DNA of 64,000 nt from contig OX457029.1 in assembly GCA_949752745.1 (NCBI GenBank), forward strand, positions 45,733,500 to 45,797,499, in the 5' to 3' direction. The position numbers and the translations under genes are program-made. Under the pieces are notes generated by a model. It worked only from the letters and a program-made list of their open reading frames with translations, searched no databases and was not told the DNA's origin. This stretch comes from Protula sp. h YS-2021 (taxonomy: Eukaryota > Annelida > Polychaeta > Sabellida > Serpulidae). Shown here piece after piece: positions 1 to 51,762 of this stretch. Position 1 is the first letter of the stretch. Each line of letters opens with the position of its first letter.

Positions 1-122
1 CTTATGGAGGACTCAGACGCTTGAGAGATAGATACATTTACCGATTAAGCTAGCTGAAACTAGTTTTAAGCACCATATATACAGTTTAATTGACTGCCGC
101 AGTGGTTACGTATATTTTGAAC

Positions 123-21432
<21,310 letters not shown>

Positions 21433-21823
21433 TTTCATAACTTCCAGATTCAAATTTTTTCGTTCATGGTTGGTTTTATTATTATTGCGGTTGGCCTTTG
21501 CTTTAAATTTGAAATTTTGACAAAATGACACTCACCATTTTTTTTTACTTAAACTGCATGTTTATTTCTTGAAATGTTGTTTCGACTGTGCAGGCAGAAC
21601 TAAAAACCTTGCTATCAATATGCTCAATTGACAGTGAGGTAAAGAAGATAAAAGGCATCGAAAACTGTTAGTATTCAATCCTCTTCAGAATCAATTGATA
21701 AGATCGATTAAGAAAAAGTAATGCAATTAAATTCTGTTACATAATAGGACGGCATTTCTGGTTTGTTACATCGCTAAAATGTTTTCATTCGTGCTGCATA
21801 CGGTTTAATTAGGCATGGTTTAA

Positions 21824-21829
21824 AATAAA
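21824..21829 (+). terminator. Candidate poly(A) signal of the oxidase gene
   Basis: AATAAA about 390 bases after the stop codon at 21430-21432. Further AATAAA copies at 22316 and 22597 are alternatives. Confidence 0.35.
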
Positions 21830-21832
21830 ACC

Positions 21833-22900
21833 GACTAGAACGGTTTTATCAAGAAACAATAACTTTTTCATTTGCTTAACATAAACATGAACATTCTTGA
21901 CATTGTATTATTCTATCAAAAGTAGATGTCGGTTGTATATCAGAAGATTTATCCCGTGAATGTTTGTCTGGGTCGTTTACAAAATGTTTATAATGAGAAG
22001 ATTGTTGCCATCAGCCATCACCATTGATAATATGGCGTAGCTTTGTAAACTTTGCCTTCTTTAACTTACCCAGTGATAGTCATATGTTGCTTAGTTATTT
22101 AGAAATGGCATATAACTCCCATTTAAGTGCATTTGAGTGTGTAAATGTCTGTAAGAGTTTTGAATCGTTGCTTCACTATGACTCATAATCGAATCTAACC
22201 AGCTGGTCGTGTAAGTAACACTTTCAAGAGCGATAAGTTCCTTTTCATTTTTACAAATACCAGTTTAATTTTTCACTTCAAGTGTTTCAAATTTCAAAAG
22301 TTAGATATTTAATGTAATAAACGTAATGGATTATATTAAAATTAGTATAAACTTATTTACGAACTGTGCTTGGAAATCGTAACTTTGTTTGATATTTTAA
22401 AGAAACGTATGCAGTTTTAAGAAAGTTAGTTGATACGCTTGCCATGTTTATATATTGCTGCGGTGCATAAACGTGTTGTCAAAATGATATTTCAGTGACA
22501 TTTGTGATTGGTCAGCTATCTGATGCTTACGCTTTGCCTTTTTTGAAACATTTATTTAAACGAGATATGTTGAAAAATGAATGTATTCTGTCATTGAATA
22601 AAGCTTACAGAAATTAGTTCACATTTTTATCTCCTATGGGTTGACTGTAAGCTCGGATGCTCAGGGCGTTAGTCTGGTAGTAATCCCGAAGCCCTGGATC
22701 GAAATACACTCAGGGATGCTGTTTCAGCTATTCAGTATATTTCCATGTCTTCATAACCACTGTTTGCACTGTCTGCTATCAAAACCAACGTGATCGAAGG
22801 GAAATTGTTGCAGACTTTAATCTTCCCCCGAGCATCGAATCTCGGATTGCATTAGCGGATTAACAGATATTCGCTGATGCATAGCCACGTCGTGTTTAAG
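21833..22900. other. Intergenic DNA, possible tRNA-derived SINE
   Basis: Mostly AT-rich sequence with no coding similarity. At about 22650-22710 the text GATGCTCAGGGCGTTAGTCTGG and, 20 bases on, CCCTGGATCGAAATAC resemble the A and B boxes of a tRNA-type promoter, followed by unique sequence. This could be a short retroposon but the match is weak. Confidence 0.25.
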
Positions 22901-22929
22901 ATCTTTCTCAAATAGTTTATTTTAAGTTT

Positions 22930-24740
22930 AAACTTACACTCGGACACACTTAAACATACTTACGATGGGATTATCCATTAACTTTTGCGCCAGACCGGAC
23001 AGGTCAACAAATTCTTCCCCAGTGGCTAGGCTTCCTGATCCTTCTCCAGTCAGTCCGTTCTTACATCTGGAGCCGTACAAGATGGACATTATACATCTCA
23101 TCAAATCCACACTGGTTAGGGACATGTGGGCCCTCTCGATTGATCTTCGGATACTTATCTTCATTTTCCAATGGACAAACCTGCTCGTCGCTATCTGTGC
23201 TTAAAAATAGGGCATGCATGTTATTTGTTTCTCACCCTCCCATTTAGGTTGTCGACAGCACCGCCTGTTCATACAGGACATGAAGGGGGGACAGGTCGGG
23301 TTACTCATATTCCAATATCTTGACGTCTGGCTCTTGGTCAACAGGAAAAATTGTTCATCTTTCTCAGCTAATCATGTTACTCAAACAGTGGTTCGTCTTT
23401 TGGTTAACTGCAAGAAGTCGGCATTCCTCCAAGTCAGTAGAGAGAATTTCTCGACGGGCTTTTCCTAGGACAGAGCTTTAAGTACTCAGTGACGGACTCA
23501 ATAATCATCGAATTGGATTCTTCGTGTAGTTTCTACATCCAGGCGTTCGGTATCTCTTGAGGTGTCCCTCGTGTGTCTACTAGCTGCTACGGAAAAACAG
23601 TTGATTGCGACAGGTGTCATTTTCGCGAGTTTCAGCGTGTTGTCTGAGAGCGTCACGCTGATTGCCACATTGTCGACTCCTTTTGTCTCTGTTTGTGTTG
23701 AGAGATCACGAATAATGGTCGTCAAGTCAATCTTCTAAAAAGTGCACAGCAGTTCGGACTTCTTACAGGGTTGCATATAGAAGTGGCAGTGGTTTTGTCA
23801 GGGTCAGAAACTTCATATCAACGTCTTAGAAACAAAAGCAGTTCTAAATGGAATTTGATTTCTCTTGACCTTTCTCCGACTCCACGTATTTCAATTCTCT
23901 TTGTTTAGGTTGGAAGCGTTCACCGTGGTTGCATCGCCTCATCAGGCATGTTCTCTTATATAGTCGAGACAGTGGATTTGCCATTGAGACATCTCACATC
24001 ATGCAAATCGTTCATACGGGTTGGGCTTTGGCGGAGTTCATATTTCATTAGATTGTGCGTCCTCGGGATTCCCCTAAAGTTGACATCTTTACAAGCCGCC
24101 TCAACCGTCATCTTCCAGTCTTCCAGGATTTAGCGGCATTGGCGTTGACGGTGGCTTTGAGTGGTGTTATTCGCCTTTCCACCATATTCGATAAAATGTT
24201 CTTCCAGTTGCAGAGTCCACACTGAGGTGTTTTTGCAGTAGTATAAAGAAACTGAGAAACACACGCTCACTAAACTCGGTCTATCAATAAAAAATTCACG
24301 GGAGGCGGCGATCTTAAAACCGTTACAGTAATTTCTGGGCAATACGTACATTGCGGTCAAAGGCTAGGGTACGTTTAGGCAAATTGTGACACAACCTGCT
24401 GGACAATGTTGTCACCTTGTGCCTAGTCTGTCACATGCACCGCGACCTAGCTCTCATCATAGCACGTTGTAGTTGTAACTTTTTACACCAGACCTGTACT
24501 ACTGCAGGACTTTCTAAATCATCTATGTCTAATTATATAAAGAATGCCATTCATGTAGCTTATGATGAATCTTTGAAAGAGCTGGAAGATATTATGCAAA
24601 TGGAATTGTCAATTAAGGCACATTAGGTCAGACAGGTACTGCAGTTTTTGTGCATCTCTAATGGTGTGCCACTGTGTGATTTGTTGCGTGTTGGCTGTTC
24701 CCACCTTTATGAAACATTATTTGTAAGAAGAAACTACTGA
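22930..24740 (+). mobile_element. DIRS-type retrotransposon remnant (RT, RNase H, tyrosine recombinase)
   Basis: Reverse transcriptase blocks: PFLHLEPYKMDIIHLIKS and MWALSIDLR (about 23060-23150); then, in shifting frames, ACYLFLTLPFRLSTAPPV (23214-23275) and QYLDVWLLVNRKN (about 23310-23350), where the family has YLDDWL, so one catalytic Asp reads Val; then a CKKSAFL segment. An RNase H-like GFGGVH piece lies at about 24025. At 24640-24740, CISNGVPLCDLLRVGCSHLYETLF matches the C-terminal helix-turn and Tyr region of DIRS tyrosine recombinases. Many stops and frameshifts. Terminal repeats were not found. Confidence 0.7.
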
Positions 24741-26800
24741 TACGTCAACTAATTTGCACAGTCGTCGTCCGGGTATTGGTGCTGAATTGGTGATCCATAA
24801 TGGTTTTGTAGGCTCCGCAGCAATCTAGCTGCAAACAAACTTGCAAAAAAGTGACCGTGTTACCGCTATTGAACTGTTCGTCAATAACTTGACTTCGATT
24901 AGCTGTTTTCGTCGTGTGATCGATGTTGTGTCTACCGGCTAAAACATTGCCAATGTAGCATGGTCGTACTCCTTGCACATAGTACAACAAGGCACTATGA
25001 TGGAAAGCTACACTTTCTCAAACATTGCATGTCTTGCCGTTTTTGTATATTACTCCTTTGAAAAGAGAAGCAGTCGTACTAGTCAGATTGGTAGATGAAC
25101 TTGAGCATTAAGACTTTGATGTTATTATTGGGCAGTTCGTGGTAAGACCACACTTAACTAATTTGTTGTAAATTTGGCATTTCGCAGAAAAACCCCGTTG
25201 AAATAAAATATTTTTTTAATTTATTTCTTTTATTTCTAGCTTTCCGACATGATGTCTTTCAGACGTTGTGTCAAAATCTAGTTTGTATTTGATGTTCAAT
25301 TCCCACTACCGATTAAATTTCACCGTAAAGATTGCTTTGTAGTATACAATCCGATATTTTCAAAATTAAAACTGAAATATTTAATTTCTTAATACTCATG
25401 ATGCCAATATCTTGCAGACATAGAAGCAACCACTCGCATTATACAGACCCACCGGTTGAAACCCGTTCCATTTCATTTCCGGTAATACCCCGCAAAAGAT
25501 GTTATTATGGATCGGGATAACGAGTGTTTACACGTTACAAAATTTTCCAGACTTTTTATACAGAAAAATGAGCATTAAAAACTGAAATTCAAACATTAAG
25601 TTCAAAACAACTCTAAAAATATGCATATTTAATATAGACATGTATGTTTTGACTTATAAAGATGTGTTGTACATAGCGTTAAAGAAACTGAAGAAATTGT
25701 GTAGTTGCTATATGGCATCTGGTTTCAGACCACATTTTGTTTATTATTCCAGATTTCCTTTTTTAAAGAAACTTTATTTCAGTTATTATGTTTTTCACCA
25801 ATGAAATTCAATTACTTATCAAAAGCTATGCATAGCACTAGCCTATTCTTTTAATCTTATATTTGATGTGCTATCATTCTTCTAGCAAGGTTTTGCTACA
25901 ATGTTCTGCTCATAAGGTTTTTGCCAACAAGATGAAAACATCACCAAATACTTTATCCGACCCCTAATATGTGATCCTTAAGCTATCTAGATGCATTCGT
26001 TCAGGAACCGAGAGATCCTTGGATGCCTCTCATGTCGGTCTTTGACAAACATGAACTGGTCCTCGGATCTGTTTACTAGGTGACGAAAAGAAGTTGTGAT
26101 CTGTTCAAGGATATATTTTCCTTTAGATGGCTAGCTTCAATTTATGAAAGAAAAGATATGTCAACGAACACATGAATAGGGGCTTTGTTATTTCCTTATA
26201 ATATTTGGTAGAATGTCAAATAACTCTTTTTCTAATTATATCAGTATTTAGAGATTCTTAATCATATCAGTAATATTTTATCGCTTAATACAATATGTTG
26301 TACAAATGTTTCAATTTAAAAAGTAAGTCAGCGGAACTATTGGCTTGGTTTAAAAAAATACTTTAGTGATGGGTGCAGCTCAGCACCCAACATCATTATT
26401 CTTAAAAGTATGTTGTTGTCAATTATAACAGGCGCCGTATATAGGAATGATAAGTTAATTTTTTGTTCTTTGTGCAACTTATTTTGGATTGTCCTTTTAT
26501 GTGTGTGAAAGAACTCTTTACTTGAATAAGTAGTAGTTTGGTGGTGATTTCAGATAAAGCTTTAAAGAAACATCAGTTAAATTAATTGTGGTCTGAGGCC
26601 TATTTTTGTCCTACTGTGATGTGTAATTGGAGTCCGAGAGAGCTTTATACAAAACAGTTAGATCACCTCAGATTCGGCTGTTTTATACTGCCGGAAACGG
26701 TACTGTTGTTGTGCTGCAAATAACCTCTACCGCAATTAGAGTGGCTCAGAGGTCAGCTGTTTTGTAACAACTGAAAAGTGACGCTTGTACGGGAATCCCA
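24741..26800. other. Intergenic DNA without recognised genes
   Basis: Minus-strand frame 24990-24745 and plus-strand 25332-25520 match nothing I know. A short inverted repeat GGGTGC/GCACCC with flanking GATG/CATC sits at about 26369-26393. No other structure seen. Confidence 0.4.
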
Positions 26801-26822
26801 AAACAACCGGAAATGACACCAA

Positions 26823-26841
26823 CCAATCAGTTTTGGCCACA
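26823..26841 (+). promoter_or_regulatory. ERSE-like ER-stress element, candidate HYOU1 promoter
   Basis: CCAAT, exactly nine bases, then CCACA: one mismatch from the ER stress response element CCAAT-N9-CCACG bound by NF-Y with ATF6. GTGACGC at about 26778-26784 is an ATF-like half-site. It lies 2.4 kb before the HYOU1 start codon. That spacing is compatible with a non-coding first exon, because an acceptor-like TTGATTGCAG ends just 8 bases before the ATG. Inference only. Confidence 0.35.
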
Positions 26842-28329
26842 TTCGCCGGTAAAATAAGAAAAGGAAAGATTTATCCGAATTCAGAAGAAAGTACATTATT
26901 ATAGTCGTAGGAAATTGACCGGTAAATTACTATGGTTTTTATGTTACTGTTGCTAGAAAATTGGTCTGCATTGGGAAGCTTAATGTTATAAAATTACACG
27001 TGTTTACATTCTTATTTTGGTCTTGTCATCAGGCAGGAGGTCCACTTTGGACAAATAAGAATTGGCTTCTTGCGAGTAGTTGACAAAACTTTTTATGATA
27101 AATTGAGTAAAAAAAGGTAGGTGTTAAGCTTGGGAAGAGAAAAAAGTGAGTTTTTAGGAGGAACCGTGATGAGAATCAATCTCCGTGGATTTCATTTTTC
27201 AAGGATCTTTTTATATTCTCCTTAGCAAAATTAGTAAGCGAAAATTACACTGGGTGCCAAAAAAATTTGAATTCTGAATATTTAAGACTTCAGATTTATT
27301 TCAATATCTTTGTTAAAGTTCTTGCAAATCGCTAGTTGTATCAAAACTCGACAAAGCAGCTTCTGACATGCTAGCTCCCAGTAAACATGACGTCGATAAA
27401 CCGTCGATTTGAGGTTGTTTCGGTGAATAAATCGCAACATTAAATCTAGTTGAGATTTGCTTTTAATTGGTAGCGTATATGCAGCGTTTGCAATAGGGCT
27501 GCAACGACAATAAGCCGAATCACACTTTGGGTGTTCCGAATAGAAAGAGCAAGAATTTTGAATTTTAACTGCAAGGGAACCGGGTGAAAAACTGAAAGGA
27601 ATGATGGAAGAAATGCAGCATAAAAACATACTCGAAACATAAAAGAAATTAAAAATCAACAGTTTGTTAAGACTTTTAATGAATTTTTAAAATAGCCTAC
27701 GGGTTGTTAAAAACACCATTGCTCTTTGGTGTAAGAAAATTTGACATTTAGGCATGATATCTCTATCATTTCTTTCATTTTATACCCGACTGGTTTTAAT
27801 TCGAATTTTTGCGCATTTTATTCGGAACGGCCGAAGTGATTTGCCTTATGGCGACCAAAGAGAAAAACAAAAGCCATTTGTCGACAAAAAATTCATTTGT
27901 TGTTTGTCTCGACAAATTTAGGTTAAACTAAACATAGTTCAAGTAAACTGCAAACATCTTAATTTTAAACTAGTTTTGTGTCAACCTTAACTACAGTGAA
28001 CTAGCTTATCCTTAACAGATTGAGCGTGTGATCAAAGCTTGATAGGGCAGGCAATTTTGCTCTGTTTTCACTGAGGGCAAAGTTTAAGGGCTGGAGAGCG
28101 ATTCTGTCACGCTTATTTGTCTCTGAACAATGCTGGACCCTATTGTTGTTTTCTCACTCAATGGCGCCTTGGTGTCCTTGTCTTGCCTTGCCCACTCTCT
28201 GAGCAATTAATCGACAAAACAATGGACGCTTACGTAACCTCTTTGATGCAGCGTTGAATAAAATTTAGGAAAATCGATGCTTTGTGCAGACGTCGAAAAA
28301 TCGACGTCGCAAAGAAATTATCAACTACG

Positions 28330-28600
28330 GAAAAAGAACCCCCCCCCCCCCCACAGTTTTTTTGCCCACATCCGGATTTTGTCGTGTGGACTTCCATACT
28401 CAAAACCGACGCGTTAATGAAACGTTTAAATGATAATAAAGTCACAAATATTAATGTTACATCATATGGTAACATTCTTGGAACAAATGGAGGGACCACT
28501 CTTTGCGTATAGGAACTTTTTAGGGTTGACTGAGGGAAGTCGAAATGGCAAAATGAAAGAAGCAAAAGAAGTGTAGAAGTCGCTTTTAAAAATACATCTT
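28330..28600. repeat. Dispersed repeat related to 14700-15010
   Basis: It starts in a C14 homopolymer, then CCACAGTTTTTTTGCCCACATCCGGATTTTGTC, GACTTCCATACTCAAAACCGACG, and ends AAATGGCAAAATGAAAGAAGCAAAAGAAGTGTAGAA. The same blocks in the same order occur at 14740-15000. No coding capacity. HYOU1 upstream region. Confidence 0.5.
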
Positions 28601-29232
28601 AACCTCTTTTCAAAATAAAGCCAAAAATAAATAGATACTACAACTAATAAATAAATAAAAATAAATAAACGACAACAGGGAGATAGCTGGCAAGCCAAAC
28701 ATTACAATAAAAATACAACTAAATGCAAGGGTGGAGGTGAGCATCCCATACCCCCACCCCCTTCCCTCGGAATATTGGAGAGAAGCACACACACGCAATA
28801 TTTGCTCATGTATTGTGGACAGTGGAGAGGTCAGTGTATTGTACTGATAGCTGTCATAGTCGTATATGTCTGCTTCAGTGACAAAATTTCAGTGTCGCTT
28901 TTTGTACATAAAATGTTAATTACTTTCTTTTAAAAAAATGAGGTAGACCAACTAGACATGCTACAGTATGTTTCTGCCCAATTTGGTCGTCCTAGCCTTA
29001 ACCGTCTCAGAGGAGGTCGCATGACAAAGTTATGGCCGAAAAAAAAAGAAATCACACGGAAACACCTCAGCGAGTCGTACGAATTCAAAAAACTGTGGGG
29101 ATTGAAGATCCCCAAATGTGATTATAAATAAATAAAAAACAAAAAAGAATAAAAAAAAAATTATTCTTAGTGTAAGATAATGTTGGCTGGATGTTCTAAG
29201 TGACTTTTAAAAATTTTGATTGCAGGTAGAAT

Positions 29233-47832
<18,600 letters not shown>

Positions 47833-48042
47833 CATAAGGCATTATATTTAGGAAATGTATTATAATTATTGTACTCGCATAGTTCTATCCAAGTGTTTGG
47901 CCATTTCGTTGGGGTTTCATCGGAGATGGGAGCATGGGAGTATTTCTGTTGTGTGTGATAAAGTGAGTCGAATGGTTTGTGATTGGAGCGTATAACTATA
48001 AGTGACAAAGTGATACGTGATACTTATAAATTTTCTCTTCAG

Positions 48043-48128
48043 ATGGTACAGGAGGGATATCGTCTTTACGTCATCCAAGACTAAACGCTAGGGCAGCTCT
48101 GAGCCCACGGGCTCTTGACGAGTTTTAA
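48043..48128 (+). CDS. HYOU1: Alternative last exon of HYOU1 (ends LDEF)
   Basis: It follows a good acceptor (TTTTCTCTTCAG) and opens in the phase left by exon 24 (one leftover base), the same phase that exon 25 uses. Joining 47554 to 48043 gives 28 residues, DGTGGISSLRHPRLNARAAL..., ending ALDEF and a stop, for a total of 1116 aa. A terminal xDEF is closer to an ER-retrieval tetrapeptide than the VPGEL of exon 25. The poly(A) signal at 48401 serves both. No transcript evidence is available, so it may instead be 3' UTR. Confidence 0.45.
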
Positions 48129-48400
48129 ATGCTCTTTAAGTTTATAGGTCGTCATTGCCATTGACGTGTATATCGTTTGGTAAGCTCCGTTATTCACTGC
48201 ATTTGCTGAATAATAGTAGTGTTATTTGCCGTTTAAATTTTGTTTCAGAGAAGCGTAATGTAATTTTGTTTGGTATGGAGCAATGATACGTCTCATTCGC
48301 GCCTACTTCTGGTTTCTTGTTTCAGTTTTGTGGGTGCTTGACAAGTTCCCATTTCGCAAATAATAATGTCTGTGTTCCTTTTTTTATGCCTTTGATGGCA

Positions 48401-48406
48401 AATAAA
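48401..48406 (+). terminator. HYOU1 poly(A) signal
   Basis: AATAAA about 570 bases after the exon 25 stop and 270 after the alternative stop. Confidence 0.6.
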
Positions 48407-48409
48407 ATA

Positions 48410-51160
48410 TAGAAACATCTGAAAGCGAATTTGAATTTCCATAGTTCACAGGAAAATATGATTTTTAATGGCGTGAGATTAAGAATTATTTATGTGAAAT
48501 TATGACTTAATTTGTTGAAAACTGTGTTTGATGTAAGGTTGGAGTCTGCCCTCGTCTTGCTGTATTTTGTTCGCGCCAATAGTTCCTTTGTTATGTTTGG
48601 CTTTGTGCGTTTGACATGTAAAGCTCTATTTGAATTTGAAGTTTGTATGCTCATTCGATACCTACATGAAGGGTTATGTTTTCTAAAATTTGTGTAGCTT
48701 CAGAAATTTCGTAGAGAAGACAACTTTTGAAACGTGCAAGTACTGAAGTGTTTGCGCAAAATTTGGGCGCCGTTGACACGCAAACTTATTAGGTCATGGT
48801 AAACAGTTCTCACTGGGTTAGAGCCCTTCACCTTACCGAGCAGTAGTGGGATTCCCCTTAATGTAAACGACGTCATATGCTATTTTTTCAGGGCGTAAAT
48901 ACTTGCGAAGATGTCATAGCAATAGGGTGGCAGTTTTGGAGAGGGGAGGAATGTTCTGTGTCGATCAGGAACCGGCATTTCATTTTTCATCAGGGGCAGT
49001 TAGTTGAGCGGAACAAAGGAAGTTCTAGCACTGTTGTTCTGAGTAAAAAAGATACAAAAAAAAAAAAACAAAAAAACAAAAACAAAAAAAAAAACGAAGA
49101 AATAAAATCTAACGGCGCGCCAGACGCCTAAGATGCTCTTATGGGCATATTACAAGTGCTTAAAGTGGACTGTGATAAAATAGCAATAGGCTTTCAGAGA
49201 AAATGGTCCACAAATCTTAAAGGGGTTGGGAAATAGAGAAAGATAATGTTGCTCCGCCTGTCTCAAATATGCTGAGCGTCGCGGAGACAATCCAGAAATG
49301 GCATGTTCAGATCTGGTGTCAAGGTTGAAAAAAAAATAGGGGGCGGGATTGGGGGCGTGTGGAGGGAGGGTGTTAATGATTGCAGTTTTGAGTGCTGTAG
49401 TGAACGAGAAATCACATTCCTATGTTATTATCTACTTGTCGATATGTTGGACACCTGTCATGCAATAAACCTTGATGGTGACTTAATACTGCTTTTTAGT
49501 TGACTGTCAAAGTGTAATTTTGAACACAATTGGTTTCAGGCGATTTGAATAATTTCAGTCTTGCATATGCCTTTTGTGTGATGGCCATGCGGACGGGTGA
49601 GAACACTTGTCAAAGATTGCAAATCTTAAGTCCAAAAAGAACAACAAAAAACTTCGGAATTAAATCCCATTCGATTGGAAAATTAAATTTGATCAAAATT
49701 ACGCTTTTTTTTTTTTTTTGGGGGGGGGGGGGCGTGTCTGCTTTTATGACGCGCCTTACAGTTATGAATTTTGCTCTGTTTGTGTGTGTGGTGGGGGGGG
49801 GGGGGGGTCTTACAGTTTTGCTCTCTTTTTGTGTAAGCGTACAACACTAGAAAGCTGTGTTCATATCTTTTATGCTCTGGTGTTTTCACTTCCGACGATT
49901 TACCTGTCACGGAGAGAGCTTTCATTCTTCTTTGTCAGCAAAAAAGTTCTTTCATATGGAAATAAAGAATCCTAAATGTATTTTTATGACTTTAATTGTG
50001 TGCTGTTCTACAATCAGACGGTGGCTATGATTATCGCGCGATAGCAGCCGGTTTTAGTTCGATATGCAAGTGATATTTTTACTGTGCGTGTTAATTCAGC
50101 AACGTTCTGTAGTGGAAATGGCGAAACGATTGCATTCATTTTTTATGTAACTACAATGATAAAATGAAAGCAACACTCTTGTGATATACAGAAGGCACTC
50201 AGGATTACTTTTCATCGTAAGTCGCTCGTTTGCGCCTCGGGATTTCACGGTAGAAAAGCTGTATCCGTGACTTGTAGTTTTTTTTTATTTTATCCCATGA
50301 GAACTGTTTTCTGTTGAATAGATAAGAGAATGAAGTATTTTTTCGCACTTCACCGCCTCGTATTTTTACTCCATGAAGACTTGTGAGTGTACACGTAAAG
50401 GAGCATTTTCCAATATATGTGACAGGTATCTCGGAGTATCGAAAACGTCACGCTGAGCAGTGCTGGAATTTATGTACTTCCGATGGTCATTACGAGATCA
50501 ACAAGTAACTAATAAAATATCTCAGTCGTATCAGCCTGAAAACAGGAAGGTTCGGTGAAAACGTGCAACAAATTTTAACGTCTATCAAGCTTCTCAGAGA
50601 AATAGCCTGGAATAATCCTGTCAAAATTGAAAGTGGTCCATCCCAGTTAACAGTCCATTCGGCGCTTTAAGGGGAGTGGATGGGGGAGGTTGTAGGATTT
50701 ATTTGGCCTTTCTGATGCTAGTACGTCTGTAACATTATGATTGTGAGCAAGATTAAGTCAAAAAAAAAAAAAAGCCAAATATTTTATACGCATGAATAAC
50801 ATCTTTTATACAAGGGTAACATGTCAAGTCCCGTAAGGAGCAATACAAAGAGCCAAATGGGAAGACTGGACGGGTGGAGATAATTAGCCGAGCCCCTCCC
50901 CGCAACTGGAGAAGTTCCCCCCCCCCCCCCCCCCCCTGTTTTACCCAAGTCCCAATCCTGAGATATTCAGAAATAAAACCGAAAGATTAATTTCATATAA
51001 ATATCATTTAAAGTAGGACCAAACGTGCGTAAGCTGCGCTCTTTCTGATGAATAACAGCTGATACTTTGATTTAAAATGATTTTCATAACCATCGAATCT
51101 GCACCACAATAGATTCGAAGAGGTTTCAGAAAAAAGGAGATCAAAAGTCATTTCAAATCT
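48410..51160. other. Convergent intergenic region between HYOU1 and CFAP68
   Basis: No coding similarity seen. It holds long homopolymers: A/C-rich 49055-49095, T15G12 at 49707-49732, G15 near 49793, and C20 at about 50918-50937. These give meaningless Gly- or Pro-rich frames. A plus-strand ATG frame at 48877-49131 has no recognisable domain. Confidence 0.5.
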
Positions 51161-51165
51161 GTAAG

Positions 51166-51171
51166 TTTATT
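51166..51171 (-). terminator. CFAP68 poly(A) signal
   Basis: TTTATT on the plus strand is AATAAA on the minus strand, about 590 bases past the CFAP68 stop at 51763-51765. The 3' UTR would be 51160-51762. Confidence 0.45.
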
Positions 51172-51762
51172 TTTACAATGCAGTATACAATGCAACATCA
51201 CATGAGAAACAATCGAGTTGACAGTCACAGAAATACTGTACAAGATAAGGCATTTTATCTACCGCACATCTGCGTCATTTTATTATGCTCCACATGGCAA
51301 AAACCTTTCACAAGGCAATTTTGGGAAAATCTCGTTTTTCAATCTAACTGCTAGTCAATTAAATATGCGGAATACTGAAAAAATATACTTTTTTTTCAAT
51401 ATTTCAAAATATATAAAACATAACATAAAAAATAACATAAAAAATATGTTAAAAATAAATGTTAAAAGTAAAAATAATATCACAGATACATAAAACTTAT
51501 GAAACAGACAGCAAGGTGTATAATTTAACAAAAACACTTGTCTCTCTGTGACTCCCATCCATAATTTAAGCCAATCAGTGAGCCGGTGGAACAACAAATT
51601 TTAAAGCCCAACAGGCCTTACCTTTAATTCACCTGTACATGGCTAATTACTGATCAGGTCTACAACGGTCAATAACTTACGCATTTTTTAAACGTTTTTT
51701 ATACGTATTTTGTGTGAATATCATAAGAAACGCACTAGTTCATTGCAAAAATAAATACAACA

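Noticed and set aside
49530..49975. Gly-rich frames in the intergenic region
   Set aside because: Caused by poly-G homopolymers at 49721 and 49793.
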